Assembly (NCBI GenBank): GCA_001599755.1
Contig: BCHX01000002.1
Span: 3,578,330 to 3,642,329, forward strand
DNA length: 64,000 nucleotides
Direction: 5' to 3'
Source: Gliomastix tumulicola
Lineage: Eukaryota; Ascomycota; Sordariomycetes; Hypocreales; Bionectriaceae
Part shown: one piece after another, positions 11,554-21,464 of the stretch
Numbering within the stretch: position 1 is the first letter of the stretch
Layout of the letters: each line of letters opens with the position of its first letter
The notes under the pieces: generated by a model
The model's input: the letters and a program-made list of their open reading frames with translations, nothing else
What the model was told of the DNA's origin: nothing
Database searches by the model: none
Translations under genes and position numbers: made by a program

Positions 11554-12095
11554 GTTTGATCTGTGCGGACTCGGCATGTGTTCCGCTCAGGTGTTGTTGG
11601 CACAGTCAGAAGTCGAGCATATGCATGCCGGGTTCGCCCTCAGACGACATCGGACTGGCTATGCTTGGAGTCAGGCCAGATGTACTTTGCGAACGCGTTG
11701 AGCCTGTCGATCTCACATCGCTCTTGTATGGCAGCAACGTGCCAGTTTAGAGATGACATCGATGAAGGCAAATATGGAGTTTTGGATTTCTTGGTCGGTT
11801 TGATTTTAGTGGGCGCATTGGCCGAAGGTTGGGACACGGAGTAGGAGAACGAGGCAGTATGGTGGTATGGTGATACTATTAGGCAATTCTGGACCCTTTT
11901 ATTCACGAACAGACCTACTAGATTTGGCAGTCCGAATGCAGTTTTTTCTATATCTAAGACGAAGATCAAGGCCTATGACCAGCCGAGTGATTGCGCCGCC
12001 TGTCTTACAACCTGCGTTATTCATTATTCATTACGTTTTCTAATACCTAGTGTAGCATGTGTCGGATGAAATGCTAGAGACGGTCCTTGGTCGAA
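11554..12095. other. Convergent 3' flanks
   Basis: About 540 bases lie between the stop codons of two convergent genes. The sequence is AT-rich toward the middle and holds only short shadow frames. It most likely consists of two 3' untranslated regions. Confidence 0.5.
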
Positions 12096-12950
12096 TCATT
12101 TCTTGCCCTTGGACTTCTTCTCAAGCTTGTCTCTCTGGGGATCATACGGTCCTGTAGGACCCAGATACTCCTCTTGACGTCCGCCTCCGATGTTGTGATT
12201 GTAGACGCCATCGGAGAAGGTCGCAGGTGCGCCCTGATTTGGACGGGCAACCTGCTCGTTGTGCAGCGCATCCAGGGCCTGGCCGTTCACCGCGTACTGC
12301 GACCAGTTGATGGGCGGACACCGGGCCACGGATATCCTCTCGGGGAGCTTCGGCCACTCGACGCCACCCTCACCACCGCCGGCGGAAGTACCAGCAGCAG
12401 CAGCAGCAGCACCACCACCGCCACCCCTGGGCTCAGTAGCCATGCCCGCGATGTGCCTCGCAAAGTCCTCCGGCCGCTGGAGGGCCTCGGCCTTGACGTC
12501 GCGCAGCGTGCGGATGTCCTCCTCGGCGCGGCGGCTCTGCATCTGCAGGGTCGATATGACGCTCTTGAGGGCGATGACGTCGACGTTGTCCTCGAAGTCG
12601 AGGGGCTGCGGGGGCGGGGCAGGGATGCTCGGGACCTGGTCTGGATGGGTGTTGTGGGTGAAGCGCGGCGGCGGCGGCGGCGGTGATACTGCTGCTGCTG
12701 CTGCTGCTGCTGCTGGACTCTGGCTGGAGGCGTCGTTGAGGTCTAGGTGCATTGGCGGCGGCTGCGGTCCGGGATGGGTGGGACTGTGGGATGGGGTGAT
12801 GGGGGACATGGGAGGGCGGGGAGGGGATGATGCGCCTGCGCCTGCGCGGACGTCGGTGGAGATGGTGAGGGCCGGCATGGTGCTGGGTGCTGTTGTGTCG
12901 GCTGGGGTGTGGTGGGAGGGATGGGATTTGCGGTTGTTCTTGGTGGGCAT
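12096..12950 (-). CDS. Unrecognised low-complexity 284-aa protein
   Basis: Single-exon minus-strand frame starting at the ATG at 12950. I do not recognise a named family. The first 110 residues are Pro/Ser/His-rich with a run of eight alanines encoded by a GCT/GCA-type triplet repeat. A predicted helical segment follows (about 115-165; VIALKSVISTLQMQ). After a Gly/Ala-rich linker comes an ordered-looking C-terminal part with KLPERISVARCPPINWSQY and a Lys-rich tail (KLEKKSKGKK). The ordered blocks and sustained codon usage support a real gene. No membrane segment or signal peptide is seen; a nuclear protein is a guess from the basic tail. Confidence 0.75.
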   Translation of the reverse strand: MPTKNNRKSHPSHHTPADTTAPSTMPALTISTDVRAGAGASSPPRPPMSPITPSHSPTHPGPQPPPMHLDLNDASSQSPAAAAAAAAVSPPPPPPRFTHNTHPDQVPSIPAPPPQPLDFEDNVDVIALKSVISTLQMQSRRAEEDIRTLRDVKAEALQRPEDFARHIAGMATEPRGGGGGAAAAAAGTSAGGGEGGVEWPKLPERISVARCPPINWSQYAVNGQALDALHNEQVARPNQGAPATFSDGVYNHNIGGGRQEEYLGPTGPYDPQRDKLEKKSKGKK

Positions 12951-14059
12951 TTGGCGTGCGCGCGCGTTGGCGTCGGGTCGCGATGTTGGTTCGAGGAGGA
13001 GAGAACGTGCGCGTCGAGCGTCGCCACCGAGGCCTCCCTTCCGCTAAGGCTGGGGACCGGAAAGGCTGGCCGTCCGGGGTCTAGTTGAGCGGGTTCGCAG
13101 CCGAGAGAGACGGGTTGAGGCTTTGGATGGTCTGCGCGTAGGTTTGCAAAGCAGAGACGCGAGTAGTGTTGCTAGGTCGAAGAAGTTGGAAGCTGGAAGC
13201 GGCTTCGGCCGGCCACGACGCGAAGCGAGCATGTTAGTGGTGGTCGCCTTACGGCGGGGCTTGACTGCTGAGCTGCTCGTTTCAGGGTCCCATCCAGTGA
13301 GGCGGAAGGCGTCTGCTCCACCATCCATGGTTAGGTCCCGACCTCCACTGGTTAATGGATCAGAGGGCCCCACTGCTTTAACAGGTTGCAGGTGCGTCGG
13401 CGGATGCTTTACGGCCTGGGACCGTCACGGTCTAAATCTGCCCTCCTCATGCCAGAGCAGAGAAACGCCAGAGTGCGACACCGAACATGGCTTATATGAC
13501 CTCAATGACAAGCAAGAATCTGTTCCATCAAGGCAACGGCGGTATCTCGGTCGTGCATGATCGGATGAAGGCGGTAAATACGCCGCTCTGCCTTTCCTCA
13601 ACCAAGATGCGTTTCACATCAACCAACATGCATTAGGCAACAAGCCTCTCCCCCAATCATTCAGCATGTACAAACCAACAGCAACTTCTCACGGCCTCTT
13701 GGCTGCGCTAAAGGACGAGAAATGACCAAGACACGGCGGCTATAGAGGTGACAAGGCACCGATGGTCCATCGGTGATCAGTCCTGTCCCCAACGACACTC
13801 GGTGATTCGTTCACGACGCGCTTCGTCGCGCCTATGTGAACGAGCCGTGGAGCCAAACGAAAGGTTTGGATCTTGGCTACGGCGAAGTAGAGACGATGAA
13901 CTCTGTAAAAAGGCCGTCTTTGCCCTCGTCCTCTGACATGAAGCGGCACACAACTCAGTCTATCACAGCTATTCACCAGTTCCTGCCTCCTTTGTCTTCC
14001 AGACGATTTGTATTTCGCATGATATTATTTACTACCAATACTCTTTCCCGAACCTCATC
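12951..14059. other. Divergent intergenic region
   Basis: About 1.1 kb lies between two divergent start codons. I see only short, overlapping shadow frames. A short inverted repeat sits near 13812-13832 (gacgcg..cgtcgc-type arms). No RNA gene or mobile element was recognised. Confidence 0.4.
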
Positions 14060-14686
14060 ATGTCCATGTCAAGTTGGAGACCCCACGGACTCATCCAGAA
14101 ACCCGGCGAAGAGGCTTTCTACCTAGCCGCCAAGACTGCCGTCGACATGAACGGAGAACCAATCGACCCCAAGGAGACCAGGACGGTCGAACTCTTCAAC
14201 CACCTCTTCCAGAAGAGCATCTTCGTGGGGGATGAGTTCGCATGCAGCCCCGAGCAGCCACCATACCTGCGGAGCAACATGAGGTGCGATCTCGTCATCA
14301 AGTACCTTACCAATGCATATGCCTGGCAGGTGCTCTGCTTCGCGGAAGCAAAGAGAGACAACAACCGGCCCGAACGGCTCGTCTCTGCCCTCGAGGACCA
14401 AGCCAGAGAGTATTGCAACGAGTTTCTTCAGGCCAATACCGACATCCAGATCATCTATGCTTGTACTATGATCGGCACCTCTATTCGTTGCTGGATGTTT
14501 CAGAGGGATGAGGACGATTTGATAGGGTTCTGGGCGGGGCAGGAGAGTGGAGATTTCCGGCACTACCTGGACATTGGGCTCGATCAGAACTTGGGCACCT
14601 TGAACCATGCGTTCAGCTACATGAAGAGTATTCCGGTTGCTGAGATGCGCATTGGCACTAGCCACGACCAAATCGCACAACGTTGA
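14060..14686 (+). CDS. Unrecognised 208-aa protein with a PD-(D/E)xK-like pattern
   Basis: Single-exon frame beginning MSMSSWRPHG. I recognise no named family. A hydrophobic strand ending in an acidic residue (MRCDLVI, Asp 77) is followed about 20 residues later by a second hydrophobic strand carrying ExK (VLCFAEAKR, Glu 96 and Lys 98). An upstream helix holds Glu 44 in TVELFNHLF. That spacing is the signature of the restriction-endonuclease-like fold, so the protein may be a nuclease or an inactive relative of one. The rest is compact alpha/beta sequence without a signal peptide. It starts the accessory stretch of the window. The fold assignment is inference; the gene itself looks sound. Confidence 0.7.
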   Translation: MSMSSWRPHGLIQKPGEEAFYLAAKTAVDMNGEPIDPKETRTVELFNHLFQKSIFVGDEFACSPEQPPYLRSNMRCDLVIKYLTNAYAWQVLCFAEAKRDNNRPERLVSALEDQAREYCNEFLQANTDIQIIYACTMIGTSIRCWMFQRDEDDLIGFWAGQESGDFRHYLDIGLDQNLGTLNHAFSYMKSIPVAEMRIGTSHDQIAQR

Positions 14687-14979
14687 AAGAAAGGCATCGG
14701 CCTCACCTAGCTACTGCCTCGTTGCTTAATCAAGTTGTATTTAGCAAATTTGAATCCATGTCACTTGTTTTGTACGTACCTTTTGGAATCACCAGGTCTG
14801 GTCACGTGATGATATATGTCAAATGCTACATGAACTCTGTCGTCCATGCCCATCGCGGCAACGGAGTTCTCCTCTTCCAACTATCTGGTCTCGTTGCACC
14901 ATTGCCTTGTATTATGGCCCATAGAACTTTACAATGAGTCCGAGCGTCGCTTGATTGACATTTGTTTCTGTATTTATTC

Positions 14980-17331
14980 ATGTCGCCAATCGACATCCAG
15001 CATATTTTGCTGGAGCCGTACTGCATCCTGTGCCGTAACCATGCCCTGTATGGCCAGCAATCTCTAATATTGCCAGACAGACCCCAGGAGCCAGAACCAT
15101 GGGAGGAAGAGGCTTTGTGCTGTGAGCAGAAGCGATCAAGTCCACCCACCGCGTCATCCATCACGGGCTGACAGGTCAAATCTCTAGTCTTTGGCATACC
15201 CACGACGGCTTCAAAGTCTCGGCGGCGTCACCACCTGTTCCGCTTTAGAACCGAGGTGGGGAACGATTCGTTCGTCCCCGTTCGAGATGAATTAACTACA
15301 GCCCTCCTGGACCAGGACCGCCTAAGGCTTTGTTACGGGTGCCCACGGTGCGGTTTGGAGCAGACCGCGAACCTGGTACACATTCCGTGCCTCCAGCTCG
15401 CCACCTCGAGACTCGGCAACCTATCAGCGCGCCTGCTGTGCGATCTTGCCTGGCTGCTACGCCCCGTAGTCGCCTGGAGGAATGCCGGACATCTGCTTGA
15501 CCGCCGGAGCCATCTGCTTTGGCTTCCCGACAGCCACGTTTCTTTCTCGACCGAGCTGGGATCGCTCGTGAGGGACTTGAGAGCGGCCCTTCCCCATGAG
15601 ATCCAGAGTATGGTCTGCAGCTTGGTCCCCGTCGGCCTCTTCTCTTGTCTCTCACGCTGCCTGGAAACGTTGGCCTGTGTGCAAGACCTAAACTTACTGG
15701 GAGCCGAGACTCGTGCCCGCGAGCCGCTTTGTCTGTCATCGCCGCTTACGCACACCTCTTCGCTCCAAACAATCAGTGCAGATGTGATCACCATTTTGGG
15801 TGAAAGGAGCTTGTCCCGCCTCACGGGGGATGGCAAAGGTAGAGTTGATGCGACGATTGAACTCTCGAACAGGCCGATCAGAGGGGTCCAATACGCCCTC
15901 GGGGCCTACGGGATAATTGCCTTGAGAGTTTGTTACCAGGATGGTTCTGCTTCGGCATGGCTGGGCAACGAGCCTCGGAAGTGGTTCAAATTTGTCCCGG
16001 GGTCCGATCTCCAAAGACTCCAGGTTCAATCCGATGTGAGCCTCTTTTCACCGGCACTGGTCTGCAAGGTACTAACTTGGCTCAGGGGCGTAAACTGCTG
16101 TCACTAACCTTCCAAGAAGATGAAGGTCCGCGGGAGGCGTCGACGGCAGAAACCGTGGCTCATGTGCTTTGGAGTCACGATTTGGGACCACTTACCGATC
16201 ACAAAGCAGCTCTTTTCGATGTTTTCCTCAAAGAGATACCCGTGCGAGGCAATCCAGACGCACGCTACGGACAGTACTTTCCGCTACCTACTGCCGATGG
16301 CAGAGAGCACGCCCTCACGCTGTTTTGCGGCCCTAGTGGTATAAGTGTCATGCAAATCGACGGAGATGAACATCGACGGCTAGGGAAGCCAGGGCGGTCC
16401 TCCTGCCCCGTCACGTTCTATCTACAGCCAGACGAGGTCATAGATTCCGTTTACTCTATCCATCGTGGCGCTTCTGAAGGTTTTCTAGCCTCCGGGCCCT
16501 ACTTGCTCGTAAGGTCCCCCCAACCCCTGCGAGATTTGGCTTGGCTCCTGGTCTCACAGCAACATTAGATGCAAACCTCTCTCGGGCGTTGCCTGTATTA
16601 TGGCCCTTACATTACGCCCGCATTACAGTTCACCCGGGGCCACCTCTCTGCCTTCGGCAATGAAGCTACGCACCGTGTCAGGGGGTTGTTTATCGACAGG
16701 CTGAGCACTCACCATGGGCGTCAACCATCCATAGGCGTAGTCCAGCAACCAAGAGAGCAGAGGCGCAAGGTCCCGCCTCCCCCGCTAGAGGCCCCCGCCC
16801 CTCGTTACATTGACATAAAGAAGCTCCTCGGATACTCCTGGCAGGTGACCCTTGTCAGCAAAGCCGTCCTCCTCGGGGCGCGGGAGCTCACCCAGCAGAG
16901 AGCGGGAGACAGGGTGCAAGGTCTGCTGGCTAGATTTCCAGATGAGACCGTGCAAATCGTTGGCGCGTGGGATCCATCCAAGAGGGACACGATATCTACC
17001 ATTTTTGCCGCCGGCGAGGAAGCTGGGTCTCTGTCGTCTCTCACGTTTGTCTTCTCCGATGGCCCGGCCCGGCAGAGGTCACTGCTACAGGTGCTTGTGA
17101 ACAGTGCAGAAGTGCTACCTGAAGAGTCCAGCTTTAAATGGGACAGACTTGGGGAGGTTTGTGGCTTCCCGGATGGTGCAGTTTGCGGATTCGTGTTCCA
17201 TTCACTAATAAAGGAGACAGGAACTTGCGTGGTACTTCACGCACAAGCATGATTTTATCGAGCCTTGGGATGGACTGGATCTGGAGATTACAGCGACAGA
17301 GACTTCCCTTGCGCGCATCGTCATCGAGTAG
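14980..17331 (+). CDS. F-box-like fungal protein of unknown function, five exons
   Basis: Exons 14980-15121, 15188-16035, 16086-16508, 16569-17156 and 17221-17331 join in frame to 703 aa. The N-terminus has CxxC pairs (CILC near residue 11, CPRC near 97) that could bind zinc. Around residues 180-215 the pattern LPHEIQSMV..LVPVGLFSCLSRC resembles an F-box, the Skp1-binding motif of SCF ubiquitin ligases. The remaining roughly 480 residues look like a large beta-rich domain seen in expanded fungal families of this type, ending in ELAWYFTHKHD and EPWDGLDLEI. Two introns (66 and 60 nt) are multiples of three and carry the only in-frame stops (TGA at 15169, TAG at 16566). The gene therefore looks broken until spliced. 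The F-box call is tentative; the exon structure is better supported. Confidence 0.72.
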
Positions 17332-17802
17332 TGGGATAGTTGGTGTTGCACTTGGCGGCGACAAGTCCCTCTTGAAAGGGTAAAAAGGGATATATCTTCT
17401 GGGGTCTCACGGATCTACATCTAGGGCTATCTGGAAATTCCGATTGATGAGACGCGTTGCCGCTCCGGGAAAGCTCACAAATTGCTCGGGGGGTTGGTAT
17501 AGACTGTGGTAGTGCACACGCAGCCAGTGCCTCTCAAGCCATGAGGGATTCGCAGCAGCGTCGGATGGGTATCTTATTTGTACATGCTCCATCCACTGTG
17601 CATCGCTGCGCACAGCCCATGATGTCCCTAGCGATAGTTCATCCAACTCCCGAAATCTAAGAATATTGCGATATCTGAAATGGACAACAAGTCGACTTTA
17701 GGCTGTTTCTTGGTCCGCTCCTTGAATAAGGGCGCAGTGCCCCGTCCATGTCATGCTGTAAGTGTATCTCGTAGCCGCGCGCATCTCATCTCACTTGCAA
17801 AC
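17332..17802. other. Convergent 3' flanks
   Basis: About 470 bases lie between convergent stop codons. Only short shadow frames are present and no feature was recognised. Confidence 0.45.
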
Positions 17803-20093
17803 TTATCCCACCATGAATTCCTCGTCTTCTTCCCCTTTGCACCTGAAGGCTCTCATACGCTTTGGCCAACATACTGTGACATAGTACCAACAACCAACAG
17901 TGAGGCTGGTCAGGATAATTGTAGCGACAATGTAGATCCAGAGGAAGCTAGACACAAATGCGCCATTCTCAGTCTTCCAGTCGAAGAACGTCATACTGAA
18001 CACACCCTAGATGATATTAGCAAAGTCCTGAAGCGCAAAAGATTGCGGTCGTCGGGAGTAGACTTACTGCAAGCCACGTTCCAGGTAGGAATATCATTGT
18101 GAGGATGGCGATCGACCGCATGTATTTCGAGTCGCGCCTCGTTGACAGGGCAATCTCGACATTAGTTTCCCCCGATGCCTGCGAAAGCGTGAGTAATGCG
18201 CAGTGTCTTGATGGAAGAAATTCTGTCCTGGAAGCCATGGAAGAAATTTCGGACGCGAAGCTTACCCATTGCGTCGCCATTGCCATGCCCTCGACACGCA
18301 TGGAGCAGTCCCTGACCCAGTCCTCGTACTCGTCCTGGATAGCGGAAAGCCGCCCCTTGATTCTCCGTCCGGCTGTTCTCAAGACCTCGCGCTCAACTTG
18401 CATCCTCTTCTTATCCGCAAGGGACACGATATGATCCGTGTTTTGGTCTGCTATGGAGTCGCCTTCTAGTTCCCGGTTTGAGTCAAGTGTGATACCCTTT
18501 GTGTCTTGGTTGACACTACACTTGCCGGCCGAGACCGGACTCGGCTCGTCTTCACTCTCGATTTCATGTTGAGTCTCGTACTTGGCTTGCTTCTCGAAAA
18601 GCGTCGCTTCTGAGCTGGCGCTCTCCTCTGAACCTGTGCTCATCTCCGAGACTGCACCCCAGGACTCGGCGCGAATGCTTACTTCGGAAAACTCGACTTC
18701 CAGCTCCCGGGCATGAGCTATCATGTTCCGGATCTGGGTCTTCCACGTGAGCAGACTGTTTTTGAGGTAGACTGTGTCCAGCCAGGCTTCTCTCTTAGCT
18801 TTATTCCGCTGATGCTTATGATCTGCGTCTACCCGGCCCTTCAACTCCTCAACGCTCACTTGAAATTCCAGGATCTTGGCCTCCAGCACCACGCCCATCT
18901 TCTTGACGAGCTGATCGTGCCTTCCCCTCTCAAGCTCAGAAAAGAGACCGGGTAGCAAGAGCGGGTGCACGACTTCTTGCCTGACGAGGTCCAGCCTGTT
19001 GATGATATCTTTCTCGGTAGCGATTGTCGTTCCGTATACGATGGCCAGAGTGAGCCCAGTCTTTGGGAAATGCGTGGCGGACAGAGCGAGATCGTTGTCC
19101 CAGGCATTCGAGGTCCGGCAGTTGCACACTTATAAGAATCATCAGCGAAAGAGTACAATGGCATAGGTAGGGGATGGGCAAGGTAGATTGTGCAGTTTAC
19201 CATACGCCGGCGCCTGCTCCCCCATCTCGACCTGATCAAACGAGAACATTGGCACGTCTGATCTGCTCACAGCTTTAGCGATACTACCATGTATCTGCAA
19301 CGCACAGGTCAGGCGCCTGAACGTGGCCCTGGTGAAGGGCAGTGTGCGGACGCCCCTGCGCGTGTCGCTCTTGGGGGCCGGCACCTGCTGCTTCAGCGCC
19401 TGTAAGTCATCGGACCCGGAAATGGCCATCAGCGCCGTGATGGCCTTCTCGGAGAGCTCAGACAGTGGGCTGGCTTGGGGTGTTCTGGCTTCAGAGGACG
19501 GCCTCTTTTTCAGGGACTCCAGCCATGCTGCCCTGGAAACACCACTGACTCTTTCAGTGGTGTTCTCCCCGGCTCGTCGCGCTAAGCTGGGGGGGGGTTT
19601 TGGTGTCAGTGCCACGCTGCGAGACTGGGGGTAATAGGGCAAAACTCACACCAGCACCAGCCCAGATTCCCGATAGCAGGAATCCGATGTTCCTTCCAGC
19701 TTGCAGTTCAGCTGCAGATGATCTTAGCAAAGATAATGACATTTGGATCGGGCAAATGGGCCTACCTGCCTGAGCCAGTGCCGCCAGTCATCGGGCTCCG
19801 ACTCCTCTGAGCCGTCGGGCGCCAACCCGTCCGGCTGTGAATCATGGAGCTCCAATTCATCGGGCGCCAGTTGATGCCTAGATCTCAGTGTTGATATGAC
19901 CGGTGTGTACTGCCCGGAAGAGGTTTGTTCTGTCAGCTTCCTTGGGCCGCGTGGCATCGTTCGACGGGGGATTTCGGAGACTCACCCGCGCTCCACCCAG
20001 CATCTCGACAACTGTGCTCTCGCGAGGAACATACGTGAACACATTGTCCAAATCACTCTCGGCGAGGCCGGCGTTATCGCGTGCATAGTCCAT
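17803..20093 (-). CDS. CorA-like two-helix membrane protein, seven exons
   Basis: Exons 20093-19986, 19909-19766, 19711-19650, 19586-19201, 19128-18266, 18178-18068 and 18006-17803 join in frame to 625 aa. The long cytosolic N-terminal part contains the motif SNAWDNDLALS, helical segments and an acidic Ser/Glu-rich insert. The C-terminus has the CorA-type arrangement: a helix ending TRRDSKYMRSIAILTMIFLPGTW as the first membrane segment, VFSMTFFDW in the loop, and a second membrane segment (about residues 585-610; IYIVATIILTSLTVGCWYY). The GMN ion-selectivity signature of true CorA magnesium channels is absent, as in many fungal CorA-like proteins, so ion transport is not assured. The upstream ATG choice at 20093 is supported because an (AAAC)n tract lies immediately 5' of it. 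Confidence 0.85.
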
Positions 20094-20927
20094 GATGGTC
20101 GAACAAACAAACAAACAAACAAACAGGTGTGTCTCTCTGGGCAAACCCTCAGTCAGTTTTGTGCGGAAATCTGTTGCTCCTTTCGTACGGGTAGAAGAAC
20201 CTGATCCCAGAGGACAAAAGCAAACCAGGGGGGCGAACCAAAATTCTGCAAAGGCGTTTGTTTCTAGGGCCGAGACAGCACCGCAGGGCGCAGCTACCCT
20301 CTCACATGCAGGGCCACAGCCCCAGGCGGTGCAGCGACGAAAAAGAGCATCTCCAGTGTCTTGGAGGGAGGCTCAGAGACGCCGTGCGCAGGTGTTCGTG
20401 CGCTGGTCCCCGTCCCCCCCTCCCCCTGCAAAGCCAATCGCGGCCCGCCTCAAGCGAGGGAGATCTCTTTTCGTGACGTGGCGACGATGGGGGGGGATTT
20501 CAACAGTCAGCGCATCCGATCCAACGATTTACGACGTATTATTCCCGTACACGGCGGCGCTGACGCATCTGTACTCCCACCCCGAGATGAGTTATCATGC
20601 AAATTACAATCATGATCCCTCACCGTGGCAAAATGCTTGGTCAACGACATGCGGTGCGGTGTTGTCGGATTGCTCTCCATCCATCCAGTGGGTGATGCGA
20701 GTGTGTTGTTCGCCCCCGCACACCTAAGTACTAGTACTACTGCTGCTGGGGCCGCCGCCGTTGACCAACGCTGGACGTATGTAGTAGTATTAGTAGGTAG
20801 GTCCCGTTGTGGAGGATAACGCCTTATATATTGTTCTCTCGCTGGCTCGCTGCGTCGCTAGACTGGGATCGTTTGCCACCCTCCGATCACTCTACGGCCC
20901 TGCTCTGTCTCCTCCCCTGTCTCAAAG
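20094..20927. other. Divergent intergenic region with an (AAAC)n microsatellite
   Basis: A tetranucleotide tract of about six AAAC units sits at roughly 20103-20125, directly upstream of the CorA-like start codon. The rest is G/C-rich intergenic sequence between divergent genes, with no convincing ORF. Confidence 0.55.
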
Positions 20928-21273
20928 ATGAGGACGGTTATCTTTCAGGCGAGGTATATGGACCAGACCGCGCTGGAGGCCTTCCTCGGCATCATCTTCA
21001 AAGGCCAGGCTGAGGTAATTGTAAGTTCTCCTGTTCCCTCCGTCGTCCCCCTTCCTTGTGCTGACATAGTTACATGATAGTGGACAAGAGGACACTTCCA
21101 GTGTCTTGTGCCTCGGGGACTCAAAAAGGTTCGACATTGTTGCCCCCCCCCCCTTACCAAGTCAAGCATCGCCTCGTCGCCTTTTCCTAGCGTGTGCCTT
21201 TGCTGACCGAACCAAGCGGGAGTTGGATGCTCTTCGTCAGGCCATCCAGTTGGAACACTATGCGGAGGTGTGA
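20928..21273 (+). CDS. Small alpha/beta protein S1 (65 aa, three exons)
   Basis: Exons 20928-21020, 21081-21128 and 21217-21273 join in phase 0 to a 65-aa protein. Intron 1 has GTAAGT..ATAG borders; intron 2 starts GTTCGA and ends after a CTGAC branch at ACCAAG. The predicted layout is helix (TALEAFLGIIF), strand (AEVI), strand (FQCLVP) and helix (KRELDALRQAI). I recognise no named family. It resembles the 90-aa product of 24606-24941 in layout, with an intron at the equivalent place. The gene ends 190 bases from the end of the convergent kinase gene. The exon count is by-eye inference, because a different second acceptor (21190) would give another C-terminus. Confidence 0.55.
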
Positions 21274-21464
21274 TGATGGTCCGATGGCGAGATGAATAAT
21301 GTCATCCCACGGTCACTTGACGATCTGCCATAAGGAAGAGAGTGAGTCAGCCCAGAGGGAACCACCACCATCATGTCAAAGGAAAAAGCAGCTGACGCCA
21401 TGGCACAGGTACGAGCACTAGACTTGAAGAGAAATAGTAACGACGACCACATCAACAAGTCATC

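Noticed and set aside
16566..16571. TAG directly followed by ATG, suggesting a nonsense mutation or two genes in the F-box-like locus
   Set aside because: A 60-nt GTAAGG..TTAG intron removes it in frame and joins two parts that read as one continuous domain.
17680..18434. Plus-strand ORFs of 111-140 codons
   Set aside because: Antisense to the membrane-helix exons of the CorA-like gene, with no coding character of their own.
21190..21273. Alternative last exon of S1 beginning at the CCTAG acceptor
   Set aside because: It gives an Arg/Ser/Trp-rich tail without structure, while the later ACCAAG acceptor with its CTGAC branch gives a regular helix. Not fully excluded.
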